Shown piece by piece: positions 11,500 through 23,009 of a stretch of DNA of 64,000 bases; within the stretch, counting starts at the first letter, position 1; every line of letters begins with the position of its first letter. Where the stretch lies: positions 17,856,001 to 17,920,000 of the forward strand of contig NC_083562.1 of assembly GCF_019925205.1 (NCBI RefSeq), read 5' to 3'. The notes below the pieces were generated by a model. The model searched no databases, had not been told where the DNA came from, and saw nothing but the letters and a program-made list of their open reading frames with translations. The stretch comes from Metopolophium dirhodum (lineage: Eukaryota > Arthropoda > Insecta > Hemiptera > Aphididae). Both the position numbers and the translations under genes were made by a program.

Positions 11500-12110
11500 T
11501 TGTTCATAAGTTGTTCATACTATATGAACTAAAAAATAGGTATCGAAAACATATTGACACAACATTTTTAATAAGCATTTAAAGTTAGAATTTTGGTGAA
11601 ATTCGTCAAAATCAAGAAAATCACGAAAATTTTCTAACTATTTTTCAGTTAAAAGTTCATAAAATTTAAATTTTGCTCATAAGTTGTTATGACTGGAATT
11701 TAAAAATAATGTTGAGCTTAATTCCTCAAATATTTCTTATGAGCGTCTGAAGTTTTTATTTTGACGAAATTTGATATATTCAAGCGTAAAATAAGAATTT
11801 TTAATTTAACGAATAGTATTTGTGGGTACTTGAAACTTTTAACGTATATTATATTATATACACAATGATATTTTCAAATGCAATGGTTATATGGCAAAAT
11901 GTAATTCAATCTATCATATTCTTATTTAATAGCAATATTATAAATATATCATAAAATATACGTCTTAGTTATATGGGCTGACTTCTATCAAAATGGTTTT
12001 TTGTATGCAATGGTTTATTATTGAATTCAAATTCAACACATACATCAGAGTGACTTATTCAATGACGAGGCATACTCAATACCTACTGTACAGCAGAGTG
12101 GATTTAGTTT
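11500..12110 (-). repeat. Inverted copy of the composite dispersed repeat
   Basis: Read on the minus strand, this region begins with the CTCTGCTGTACAGTAGGT block (12085-12107), has the AATTTGAATTCAA core near 12020-12040, and continues into sequence resembling the 537-bp units (AAGCATTTAAAGTT on the plus strand, 11574-11587). It is more decayed than the 8.3-10.2 kb copy. Confidence 0.55.
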
Positions 12111-14120
12111 ATATTATTATAATCTATTATTACCAACTTTTCCACTATTTAGTTTATGATATTCACAATATAATAAATTATGTAAATATATTAGTTATTT
12201 TAATATATTAGTTTATTGTTTACAATTTTAATAACATGTAAATTTCTAGACTTAAATGTTTTAATATTTATCTCAACGTTTTTAATAGAAAACCAACCCA
12301 AAAACTTTTAATTATTTAACTCACACAATATTTTATAGGTACAAATTGGTTTATATATTTTCAAGTAAATATCACCAAACATTGGATGAACATAAAAACA
12401 ATTTCCGGATTTCTACTGAATGACGAACACATTAAAAATGATTTGTTTTTCTCCGTAGTATGAAATATATGATTTTCACAATCACCGTTATACTGCATTT
12501 TACTGCACAACAATATATATATATAAGTACTGAAACCTATAGGTTTATGTATAGGATTGTGATTATGATTAAAAAATTATTATTTTATTTTATTCTCAGT
12601 TTCATAGTATACGGTTATTATATAGAACCGTGGAATGTATACAAGTGTAAGGGTTAATATTTAATATTTTCCACTGTAAAAATATTGACACCAAACAAAT
12701 TGAAGATCATTTATAATGATTATTTATTTCAAACAATAAATCGAAAAATTGAAGGTATATTAAAATTAATATAATATGTTATGGTAGATAATTTAAAGTC
12801 TATGATTTTTTTTCATCAATCTAATAACTAGTTTACGGTCAAATTAATTAATTTTAAATGAACCCATGTTACAGAAAATTTTGCGTCATATTTTAAGACA
12901 CAATGCAAACCAATTTTTTCCAAAAAAATGTTTTAATATACATACGATTCACTATTCATACAAAATAAACAATGTACCTATATAAGTCAAAAGTAATAAG
13001 TAACATATAATATAAATTTTGTAAATCATAACCACGTGTAGATTATAAAATTAACCTATTTTAAAAGATTCTATTGGGTAGGTAAAATGTATTACAATTT
13101 TTTCTTTTAATCTAGCTAATATATTTTTAAATATTAATTAATATTATAATATTAAGAATAATATAGTTTCTTTTTTTTACGATATTAAACTCTAAACTAA
13201 ATACTAAAGTATGTAATTTTTGAATCCGATAACTAGGAAATCTTAATTATTTTGAATATCTAGGTTTGGATCATCAATGGATATAAATATAGATTGAGAC
13301 AATTAATGAGGCAGGGAATAAAAAAGTATCCGTCGGTAACCACAGACATTTACCAAGTAAATTATGACTGCTGGCTGCAGCAGACGAGGTACAGCAGATA
13401 ACAATACGAATGTTTGTAAAATGTATATTATAGTACTGATTAGGTATCGTTTATCTAAGATTTTACTATGGGTAGAAATTTAAACGTAGAAAAAAATTAT
13501 AGTTGGTAGTGTTGGTACTGGCAGAATGATTTTACTCGTAATAATTAATAGTTATGTATTATAGCTAACTATAGTAAGTTATTCCTATTAAGACATTAAT
13601 AATATATCTTAATGTTCATGAAACTAAATTGAATTCCATGCATCGTATACTATAAAATATATACGTATTTTTAATGTATTGAGTAAAAAATATGATACCT
13701 ATATTAATATATTATATAAATTATTTTAAATGTACCTATTCTAAATATATGAATGTAGTATCAAACCAGGAGATCTGAAAAATATGTTAATTATAGTCAA
13801 TAGTTTAAGTAGAACTATAGTATTTTATTTGGTTTGTTTATTAATATAGGTGGGTACACGTATAAGCATACCTATAATATTTTATAATTCATCATATTTT
13901 TTCGATAGTTATACTCTTTTTATCGGTTGAACCAACATCATTCAACGAAGGTAGACAATAGATATTTTTCTTTCTTTTTTTACTTGTCATGGTTTTAATT
14001 GTTTTCACTTGCAACTAACGAACCGGACGATAATCTTATAACCACATGCCAACCAGTAGTTCCGGAGGCTCGAATTTTCCACATTGGTCAATGTTTACTT
14101 ATTTTTTTTTTATCTCACAG
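12111..14120. other. Intergenic DNA upstream of the large secreted-protein gene
   Basis: A+T-rich throughout. It probably contains the promoter and perhaps a 5' non-coding exon of the gene starting at 14227, because a good acceptor (TTTTTTTTTATCTCACAG, ending 14120) lies just before that gene. No specific promoter element is called. Confidence 0.35.
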
Positions 14121-14226
14121 TTTTTTATTTCCCTTCGTTCGACTCCGGAGAAAGGTTTTCCCGGACGACCAGTCCGAGTAAAAGTGATTTAGTATCGTGA
14201 CGACGCTCCTGACATGCCGACATAAC

Positions 14227-14601
14227 ATGCTTCTGATACGTCTTGTGTTGTGCGTAATAATATGTCCCGCCGCTTTATCGTCAAACGTGCACTCGATACT
14301 TCCCGAAAGTGATGATACCAAAATTAACGATGGAGACGAGTACCGTGTCCGAAACTATGTTTCCGATCACGAGATTCCAAGGAATGTGCCTACGAGGGTT
14401 AAGATCGTCGGTGACTTGGGGACACCACCTCCTAGTGTCAAATTGGATTTTGTACCCAAACAGACGTACGTGCAGGTTCGAAGATATGATGCTATCAAGC
14501 GGCTTCCGCAGGAGGCCGCAATGGAAGAAGCTGCAACTTCTGAAGAAGTAGCAAATGCACCTAGACTTAGAGAAGTTGTAACTCACAAGAAGACGCAAGA
14601 G
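14227..14601 (+). CDS. Exon 1 of the large secreted-protein gene
   Basis: Encodes residues 1-125: the signal peptide and a mixed-charge segment with an RLPQEAAMEEAATSEEV helix-like stretch. It ends CAAGAG|GTCAGT, phase 0. Without splicing the frame stops two codons later. Confidence 0.85.
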
Positions 14602-17600
14602 GTCAGTTAAACATAGAATACATTGTTTTGTCATTTATAATATGTTTCTCATTGAGATTTAGGTTGATAAAGTAGGAAGGTTAAAATATAAATGTGTAGG
14701 ATATGAGTATAATAAAAATCTATTTTATTTATTGTTTCTCTCAACTGTATCTATAATGTAGGAAACTACCTAAAGCTTCAGAATTATCTAAACATTCTGA
14801 ACCGTTAATCACTAATATATATAAATTAAATTACTTACAATGTTTTTCCTAAAATTAAGAAAAGTGCAACCATTATGTAATACCTAAACACAAATTGATT
14901 TTTACTGTAAATTGAGTATATATAGCTTGGATTACTACCCATTTCATAAATGTAATATTTATCATGGTTAAATGTATGTGCCCATACAGCATAAAAATAT
15001 TTCCCAACTATGGTAAAAATATTTTCAGGAAAATAATATAGTTGTCAAAATATTTTAAAAAGTTGTGTAAATAATTAGGAAATATTATAGTTATATTCTT
15101 TGGCCCAAATGTTCATATATTTGAAAATATTTTATAAAAAACATTTACAAAATATTTTAATCATATATTTTCAAAAAACATTTATAAACTTTATAAAAAT
15201 ATTAAGTCAACATTTTCATGCATATACTACAATATTTTTTTATCATAAGAAGAAAATATTTATAAAATATTGTTAGTCAAATATTCATTATTCAACCACT
15301 TTGAGACATTCACAAAATATTATCATTTCCCAAATGCTGTGTGGGTGGTTTTGTATACAATAATATAAGTATATGAGATAGACAAGAATAATAATTAATA
15401 TCAGTGCATCGGTGCACATTTTAAATATCTATAAATTATAATATAAATAATATGGGTAATTTTCTTGAACCATGAAATTCGTTCTGAATTTTACAAAACG
15501 TCTTAAAACAAAATATTCATAAAAAAAATGGTTTAGCAGGTACAATTTTCTATTCAGTTATGTATTAAATATAAATGTAGTTAAATGTTGTATCTTGAAA
15601 AAATAAATATTCGAATAAAGAAAATTTAAAGTTTACACAATTTGGTAAAAAGCGTTATAAATGATATTATTTTCTAAATAGTTTCTAAATAAAAATATTT
15701 TCTGATCTGTAATAACTCATAAAATAATTATTTATAGTTATTGTATCAATGTATAATAATTGATAACTATATAGGTACAGGGTTAGCACATACCTAGTAT
15801 ATCAACAGTTAGGTGGAGTCTAATTAAAATGTATAGTGTTATGAATTTAAAAAAATGCAAAATAAAATGTTCACAGAATTTTAACTTATGAGGGAAATAT
15901 AAATATTTTAATTGATCATTATTTCGTGTCAACGAGTCAAGGCCTATTAGCATTTCATAAATGTACATTATTGTAATTGTTATAATATAGTTAATCAGTA
16001 TATTATAACATTATACCCAGATATCGGTGAAAAAGTGAAATCAAAACCGCAAAATTATAAAAAGTGAAATAAAAATATCAAAAATCCTATAATATTTTAA
16101 AAAGGTTTACAAAAAAAAAAAATTAGGAGTCGGCCTGTTAATGACAGGTATAAAAAGGTCAGTAAATAAAGCTTAGGTCCGATTTTTAAAGTGGTATACA
16201 TTTATACGTAAACTGGACACCGATTTTTATAATTAGGCATACAATTTTTAATTTGTTGAGAATCATTTAGCCTTAAGTTCCAAACGTCTTTCATTATCCT
16301 CCAAAAACGGAAAACAGAAATCATATTTATTGTATTAATATTATAAATGTATAAATATAAATAGCGCAACATAAATTACTACTGGTCTTAATATCTTTTA
16401 TTTTTAAGGAACATAAATTTTTAAAATGAAAATAATTATATACTTATGTAATACATTAATAGGTACTATTCCTCGTCCTCCAGTATTAATGGTTTTTAAA
16501 TGATTGATTATTACTTTTTCAATGATAATGTTCATTATATTTTCCGGTCCAACGTACAATAATTGAAGAGATTTTAGTTTTTCTTTTAACATTGTATTTT
16601 TAAGGATTGTCTCTACAATAGTTAACTTAGATTGACTGTCTCACAGCTACAACTATAGTGACATGTATAGTAACAAATATAAATTACTTTAAGAGGATGT
16701 TACATAGATATTTGTTGTCTCCGTTTTACAAGTGCGTAACATATCAAATTTACGTTCAGCAGATCTCGTTTGATTCTTTAGTTTAAAAATTAGAGTGAAT
16801 CGACCTATTAAGAAAACTGATGGTAAGAACAGTACCTGTAATAGTACGTAGATTTTTTACGATAATTTAATTTTTAAGTGAGTTATAAGCATTTTAAATA
16901 TATTATGTACGCAAAAGTTATTAAAACACTGAATTATCGTTAAAAACCCACATACGAACACAGATAATGTTGTTACCATCAAATTTCATAAGGGGTTAAT
17001 TCACTCTAGTTTTTAAACTAACGAAGCTAAACGTGATCTTCTGAGCGTAGATTGGCTATGTTACGCACTTGTAAGACGAGGACAACTAATACCTGTGTAG
17101 AGTCCTGTTAAGGCTTAAAGATATAGATCACAATTTTAACTTACTAAAATTATACAATATGTTTATTTTTAGTTTTTTAGGAATTATCAATAAAAGTAAA
17201 AACAAAAATAATTTTTGGTACCATAATGTTATAATAAAATTGGGATCATACAATATAATGTTGATTAGTAAAGTATTATAAAATGCAGAATCATGTTTAA
17301 AATTTGAATACAATTATTCTCTAGTACAAACTAATTTAAGCATTATGTTATATTTATAGTGTTGATGTTTTCTAATCATAAACTACAACATTTTTGAAAT
17401 GAAAAATATTTAGTTATACTTCTTAAAATGCCTAATATTTCCAAGAGTTTTTTAGTATAATACAATATATTGCAATTATATTTATAAAAACAAAGTAGTT
17501 TGCAGATTGACACAGATGATTTATTAAGTAAACTAGTAAATAATTATTGTTTTAAACAGAGTATAATAATAAATGCAATTGAAATTTTCATTAAAATTAT

Positions 17601-20600
17601 ATATAGGTCATTTTTTTATTTATTATTTAAATTAAAATTAACTATATCGTATTATTGTTATAGCAATAAACAAAATAATGCTAATGCTGTAAATTTGATC
17701 AATAATATCAATTATTGTTAAATTTAAAACTATTTAAAAAAAAAATTAATTTTATAGTAGAGAGTTATTTATTATAAAAATTATATTATAACGTTACACA
17801 TGTCATAATACATGTACTTACTTTTTGTAGTCGTATATGACAACGGTTTCGAAAACCACGTAATTATGAGTTAAAACCACATCACACTCGATTTCACGAC
17901 TGTTTCATATTGTTTCCTGATAATTGAAGTCAAGGCCTCCCGTATTGTGTATCGAAATATAGACTATTTTTCATCGAATTCTATGTAATATCATCCATAG
18001 ATCTCTCTTGTAGTTTCTAAAATTCTAAACGATTTATTCATATTATATTGGTAAGACCTTTTTATTTTTTAAAACAATAGGTAGGTATATAAAATGCACA
18101 CATGGTATTTTATAGCAGTTTAGTCTATATATAAGAGTTTGGTATTTTATTTGTTTATAGTGCTGTACAAGTACAAAGTATGTATGTTTTAAAAATACAA
18201 TCCTGTGTGAAAAATCAGTGGACAATGGCGTATCCTATTGACATAAATGAAAACAGCGTTAATATCAGTCACTTATTATTATTCACGTAAACAATAGGGG
18301 GGAAATCAATAGATTTTGTAAATTCCACACGCATTGAACGCTATTTATAAAATTTAAATATAATAGAAAGCCATTGTTATAATTATTAATGTTTTTAATT
18401 CTTAGGTGTACGAGGAACAAGGTTATGAAGATGCCGGATATGACCATGGTGGTTCAAAAAAATTAAAAATTGAAGAAGAAGTAAAGGATAATCAAAGCAT
18501 AGAGGTCTTCAGACCTAAAAATAGTTCTTCACAAAATGTAGAAGAAACTAAAGACCATGTAGCAACAGTTGCACCATCAGGTCGGGGAACTTGGAGTCGG
18601 CACAAAACAACTACAGGTAAAAAAACTAGATACGAAGATGATGGTGATAAAAGAAAAGTCATTATTAATGATAGCAGCCCTATTAGTGAAAAATCGTCTG
18701 GAAATTATTCAAAGTTTGATGGTGGAAAAATAATTGTTGTGCAAAATCTAACAGAATCTGAAAAAAAAGATTTTAAAAATGAAGGTGCGGAGTCTAGACG
18801 AGTTCCCAGTTTTAGTAAAACTAGAGATAACGTAGAACCAACAACTTATAGGCCAATTATGAGACACGATAGTACTCGAAATACGGTAAAACAAAATAAA
18901 AATGATCATATGAACAGGACCAGAAGTAGGCCCAGAAAACGTCAAGAAGCTGACGTACAAAAGTCTCAAACAGATGTGATAGGAAGTTATGATAATTCTC
19001 CTTGGATACCAATTTCACCACCAACGGATTATAAAAGAAATAATAATGTAAATAAAAGACCAGTGAAATCGAAAATGAATTCAGAATTACACGAATTAAA
19101 TGGCCATGCTACGAAGTATGGGTATTCAATAAATCACGATACCCCATACCAGTATATATTTCCAACTGATGTATTGTCACCAGGGTCATCAAACAAACCA
19201 GATAGAAAGTTAAGGCCTAAGTTGGAAAACTTAGATGTTACTGTGGGAAAACCACAAGTGTTATCATATTCAAATTATGAATTTATTCCTCAAACAAATT
19301 ATGATGGTAGTGCCATAAATCCAAAACATAAAAAAATAAAGAAGTCTTCAGGAGAAAATTTATCTTTTGATTCTATTAATTTACCTACGAGTAATTTTAA
19401 AACTGGTGTTCCTCATATTAACAAACAAAACGGAAGATCTACAAATCAAAGACAAAAAAATAAAACAGTTCAAAGTGGATCTTTGGAACATTTCAATACA
19501 AACATTAAGTCTGAACCTCACCAAGAGAAAAAAAAGATAAATCATAGAGACATTGAAACAGAATTAGGGAATCGTGGACATTCGGGCTCACGGTACACAA
19601 GTACTTTTGTGAAAGATTTAAACCCTCCTAAAACGTACGATGCACCATTTATAACAAGACTTAAAAAAAATAATTTTGATTCCAGAGGAGATCCAACTAT
19701 ACGCGTTTATCCAAAATATGAGTTTTATCCAAATTATCAAAATGAGCAACATCCTGTAAACGATGAAACTCATCATGGACAAAGACCATTAAATAATGTT
19801 AACAAAGTACACGCAAATATTGAATCAAATGTAAATCCACCGCATAACATAAGACACGACAGTTCACGTCTTTCTGAATACTCAAAGTTTAATAATATAC
19901 CAAAGAACGTTTATAAACAATCAGATGATACTTCTGAAACCTGGGAAAATTATCCAAAAATTAGAGGCCAAACTCCTCAATTATCAGAAGACGATTATTC
20001 AAAATTCAATAAAGGAGATGGTTATCCAAAATTTGATTCGAATAACAGATTTGAAGGATCTGGTACTAAATCATCATCTATATACAGATTAATTCCATAT
20101 GAAAAGTCAGTAAAAATGAACAATCCTTATTCGTATGTATATCACGATGATCATTATCCATCCGGAAGCCGATACAGCGGAGTTAAAGTTGAATTAACGA
20201 CACAAAGCCCTAAATCGAGTGACAGAAATGTATATTGGAATAGCAGACATCCTCATTTACCTAAAGACTCAATAAAAAATACCGAAGAACTTAAAGGTCG
20301 AGATAAATCTGAGTATGAAAACACTCGTCATGTTGAAAATTTAACTTTGGCGCATTTTTCCGGGCTTCATAAATCTGGTTCTTATCGACCACTTCCAATA
20401 CAATATAATGAACGTGTGAATAATTTGGCAAAACTTCTTAACGATAATTATCCAAGGAGAACACGTAGAGATTTAGAGGTAATAAATATCGCTTCAAGTG
20501 GTACTACAACTGAAATTCCAGTCGATACCGTCGTATATCCTCATTACAAAAATGCTCCAAAGCAATCGGCATTGAGGTATGCTACTAATCCGATTTTGAC

Positions 20601-22877
20601 ACCACGCAAAACAGCTGGTGGTATGGAGTTTTACGCTTCTACAGACAATGTTCGGTGTACTGATATGTCAGCACCCACTGATATTGTACCTGAAAGAACT
20701 GAAGATGGTAAATGGAATGGCGAGCCTTCTAATGATAATCCTAGAGTAGACGCTCTTGGTGATAAAATCGGATGCTTTAAAACAAAATATTTTGGTAGTG
20801 ATCCTTTAGATAATCCTATCTTTAAAGAAAAAGATGTTGGATTCCCGGATGTATTATTCTCTGTGAAGAAACCTCCAGAAAAGGAAGAAGGTGGTATTCA
20901 ACCAGGCAAGCCACACGTAGACTGGAATTTTGCAGATGAATTAATTTCTGATCATTGGTTTCCTGATAAGGATGTACGAAATCGAAGGTAACTTTCAAAT
21001 CATAAAAGCGATAATTTTTAACTTAAAATTGTTAATTCAAAATTTTAATTAATTTTTTCACAGATCAGATAATAAAAGTTTACCAATTAATCATAAAATT
21101 CAAGGTATGGAATCAATTATACCGGAACCAGTTATTTTAACATTTCCAACAAAAGAATCAAAAGTTGTCTATAACAATGATACGAAAATAGTATCAGAAG
21201 ATAGTGATTCTGACGTTTCTTCAAATGATGAACATGTCTTACAATACTCGGTTCAACACCCTATTCCAAAACCAGAATCTTATATGAGAAATAACCATTT
21301 AATTGATAATAAAATTGAAGGCCTTCTTCCACCACCACAAATAACAAAAAAGTTTAAAAAACTACAAAAAATTAAAAAACCCATGGTAAAAAAAGTGTTG
21401 AAAAAAGTAAAAGTGGCTGACGAATCAAATGATGCTGATTTGCTTGATGTCCTTAGTCCTATTACTTCTTTTTTTACTGACGAAGATGACGTCCTGGTTT
21501 CACCGATTGTTCACAATTTTTTTAATATTAAAATGACACCCTCTGCGAAACTTAAAACCACAACAATGGTGGACAAAAACAATGGTGAAACAGTAAAAAA
21601 ATTTCAAATGCAAAATTATAGAAGAACTAAAAGAAATATGAAAGGTGTAGATTTACAAAAACCAAAACAGAGAAAATTAAATATTTATAACAATACCAAT
21701 GTAAGTGTATCCTCACCTACTGCTAGTGTAAGAATGTATTCTCCACAAAACAGTTCTTGGTTTCGAGAAAAAAGAGACCATGTTTCAGTCAATGTAGATG
21801 TAAGAAGAAAAGAGCCACGGTATTATTATCATACTGAACGGCCACGAGTTAGAGTAAAAAGGGTAGTGCACAATCCTCCATTTTATAGTAGAAGTGGTCA
21901 GGTATTTAGCAGCAAATATTTGGTGTCAGATCAGGAAAATTCTGAAACTCTACCAGAGGAAATAAACGTGGCATTTTCTACTACACCTAGATATGAATCA
22001 ACGCCAAAGTTCATACCTGCAATAGCATTTGGAGACAGCAAAACTAAAATTATTAATTACAACGACAGTGTAGCTAATAGTACAAACGACATAGAACGCC
22101 CACAATTCGATAAAAAAGGTTCATTGATATATGTTATTAATCCAGATACTGGAGTTGGGAAATGGATGCAAGTGATAAAAGTGAAAAATGAAGAAGACAC
22201 CAAATCTGCATTAACAAATGGTCCTGTTTATTTAGAAAAAAAAATTAAGGATGGTATTGCCGAAGAATCTATTGGAAAATTTGGATTTAAAGGGTCTACT
22301 AAAGATTTGTTCAGAAACGTATTAGGCCCAACTATAGATCATAGATTTAAAATAAGACTTCCAAATAAAGAATCAATAAAGGAAGATGTTAAGGAACCAC
22401 CAAAAAGAGCCGTTTGTCCAAAAATAATACGACAAAAAAAAAAAGAGGTTTGTATAGTACAAAATGTTTTTTTTTTTAATGTGTAATGTTAATATTTATA
22501 TTTAAATTCTTTAGATAAGACGAAGAACTACAACGACAACTACGACAACTACAGAAATACCTGTGGAGGAAGAAGTTGATGAGAGGCCTGAAGAACAAAG
22601 TGGAGAAGACGAAAACACTGTACCTCCTCAAGAAGAAGATGAAGAAGAAGGCGGAGGAGAAGGTGGAAGAGGAGGAGGAGAAAATGAAGAAGAACCACCT
22701 GTTGAGCGTCCTCAGTATCAACAAGAAAGTGAAGAAAACTCTGATAATGCAGAAGGTCAAGATGAAGATCAAGATGTTCACGAGTCCAAACAAAAAAAAC
22801 CACATGCCATGGTTAAAAAACCAGAATTTAATGGGTATTTTTTTGGCTCAAGAGATAAAAATAAGAAAACAATGTAG
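14227..22877 (+). CDS. Large secreted low-complexity proprotein, 1567 aa, four coding exons
   Basis: Coding exons are 14227-14601, 18406-20987, 21064-22447 and 22515-22877; all junctions are GT-AG and keep frame (phases 0, 2, 0). The start is ATG 14227, which begins a typical signal peptide (MLLIRLVLCVIICPAALS). An upstream GTG in the same frame is not credible. The mature chain is rich in Asn, Lys, Ser, Tyr, Pro and acidic residues with few hydrophobic stretches, so it is probably mostly disordered. Only three Cys follow the signal peptide: 876, 915 and 1437. The region 860-985, around the first two, looks the most folded. Four R-X-K/R-R sites at 810-813, 1173-1176, 1220-1223 and 1249-1252 fit furin-type cleavage. 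Residues 1448-1567 are an acidic Glu/Gly-rich tail after a Thr run. I do not recognise the family; matrix, cuticle or precursor roles are possible but unproven. Confidence 0.85.
14981..15345. mobile_element. MITE with AAAATATTT subrepeats in intron 1
   Basis: The ends are CCCATACAGCAT (14981-14992) and ATGCTGTGTGGG (15334-15345), inverted repeats with one mismatch; both are followed inward by AAATATTTCCC/GGGAAATGATAATATT. The interior repeats AAAATATTTT-like words many times. No clear target duplication was found, so the exact ends are provisional. Confidence 0.6.
16693..17107. mobile_element. Foldback MITE flanked by TTAA, 415 bp
   Basis: Two long imperfect arms face each other. The left arm (16693-16840) reads GAGGATGTTACATAG...TTTGTTGTC...TTTTACAAGTGCGTAACAT...TTAGAGTGAAT; the right arm (16970-17107) carries the complement. 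TTAA lies directly on both sides (16689-16692 and 17108-17111), which is the piggyBac-type target, although TTAA is common in such DNA. A relative sits at 30902-31336. No transposase frame. Confidence 0.7.
18406..20987 (+). CDS. Exon 2 of the large secreted-protein gene
   Basis: A 2582-bp open frame encoding residues 126-985 and two bases of 986. It starts VYEEQGYEDAGYDHGG after the acceptor at 18405 and ends CGAAG|GTAACT. It contains the first R-T-R-R site (810-813), the two Cys at 876 and 915, and an aromatic segment HVDWNFADELISDHWFPDKD near its end. An open frame this long in A+T-rich DNA is strong evidence for coding. Confidence 0.92.
21064..22447 (+). CDS. Exon 3 of the large secreted-protein gene
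   Basis: It follows a 76-bp intron whose acceptor is TTTTTTCACAG. It starts by completing Arg 986, then runs to residue 1447 and ends AAAGAG|GTTTGT, phase 0. It contains three more dibasic sites (RTKR 1173-1176, REKR 1220-1223, RVKR 1249-1252), a Lys-rich stretch near 1075-1105 and Cys 1437. Translation past the donor stops within 13 codons, supporting the splice. Confidence 0.88.
22515..22877 (+). CDS. Exon 4 (last coding exon) of the large secreted-protein gene
   Basis: The acceptor TTTAAATTCTTTAG ends at 22514 after a 67-bp intron. It encodes IRRRT followed by a Thr run, then a Glu/Gly/Pro-rich acidic segment, then a short basic end (KKPHAMVKKPEFNGYFFGSR) and stop TAG at 22875. The antisense and shifted frames here are artefacts of the GAA-rich codons. 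Confidence 0.87.
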   Translation: MRRRTTTTTTTTTEIPVEEEVDERPEEQSGEDENTVPPQEEDEEEGGGEGGRGGGENEEEPPVERPQYQQESEENSDNAEGQDEDQDVHESKQKKPHAMVKKPEFNGYFFGSRDKNKKTM

Positions 22878-23001
22878 TTTTAAGTAATTTTCATAACTTT
22901 TTAGTATTTACATTAATTTTATAATTTATTTTGTGAATATGTTAGTTATGTTATATTTAGATTATTTTTATTGTAATATTTATGTTTTCATAACAATTGT
23001 A

Positions 23002-23007
23002 AATAAA
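23002..23007 (+). terminator. Polyadenylation signal AATAAA
   Basis: The canonical hexamer lies 125 bp after the stop codon of the large secreted-protein gene, in TGTAAATAAAATTAA. It is a plausible 3' end for that transcript. Confidence 0.55.
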
Positions 23008-23009
23008 AT

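Larger units (their letters stand above)
14602..18405 (+). other. Intron 1 of the large secreted-protein gene (3804 bp)
   Basis: The donor is GTCAGT at 14602 and the acceptor TTTTTAATTCTTAG ends at 18405. It holds the MITE at 14981-15345 and the TTAA-flanked foldback at 16693-17107. The rest is A+T-rich without features. Confidence 0.8.

Noticed and set aside
12460..12657. 65-codon frame starting with a hydrophobic stretch
   Set aside because: A+T-rich codons produce Ile/Phe/Tyr-rich frames by chance; there is no splice partner and no polar mature part.
13999..14181. 60-codon plus frame before the large gene
   Set aside because: It opens on a non-ATG codon, overlaps a polypyrimidine acceptor and stops before the real start; probably intron or 5' UTR.
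14197..14226. Upstream GTG start for the large secreted protein
   Set aside because: GTG is not expected as a eukaryotic start, and ATG 14227 gives a cleaner signal peptide.
22476..22805. Antisense frames of 109 and 84 codons, rich in Leu/Phe/Ser
   Set aside because: They are complements of the GAA-rich acidic tail exon; the sense frame joins three upstream exons in phase.
22576..22887. Shifted plus frame rich in Lys/Glu
   Set aside because: A +1 reading of the same exon; it does not connect to the upstream exon's phase.
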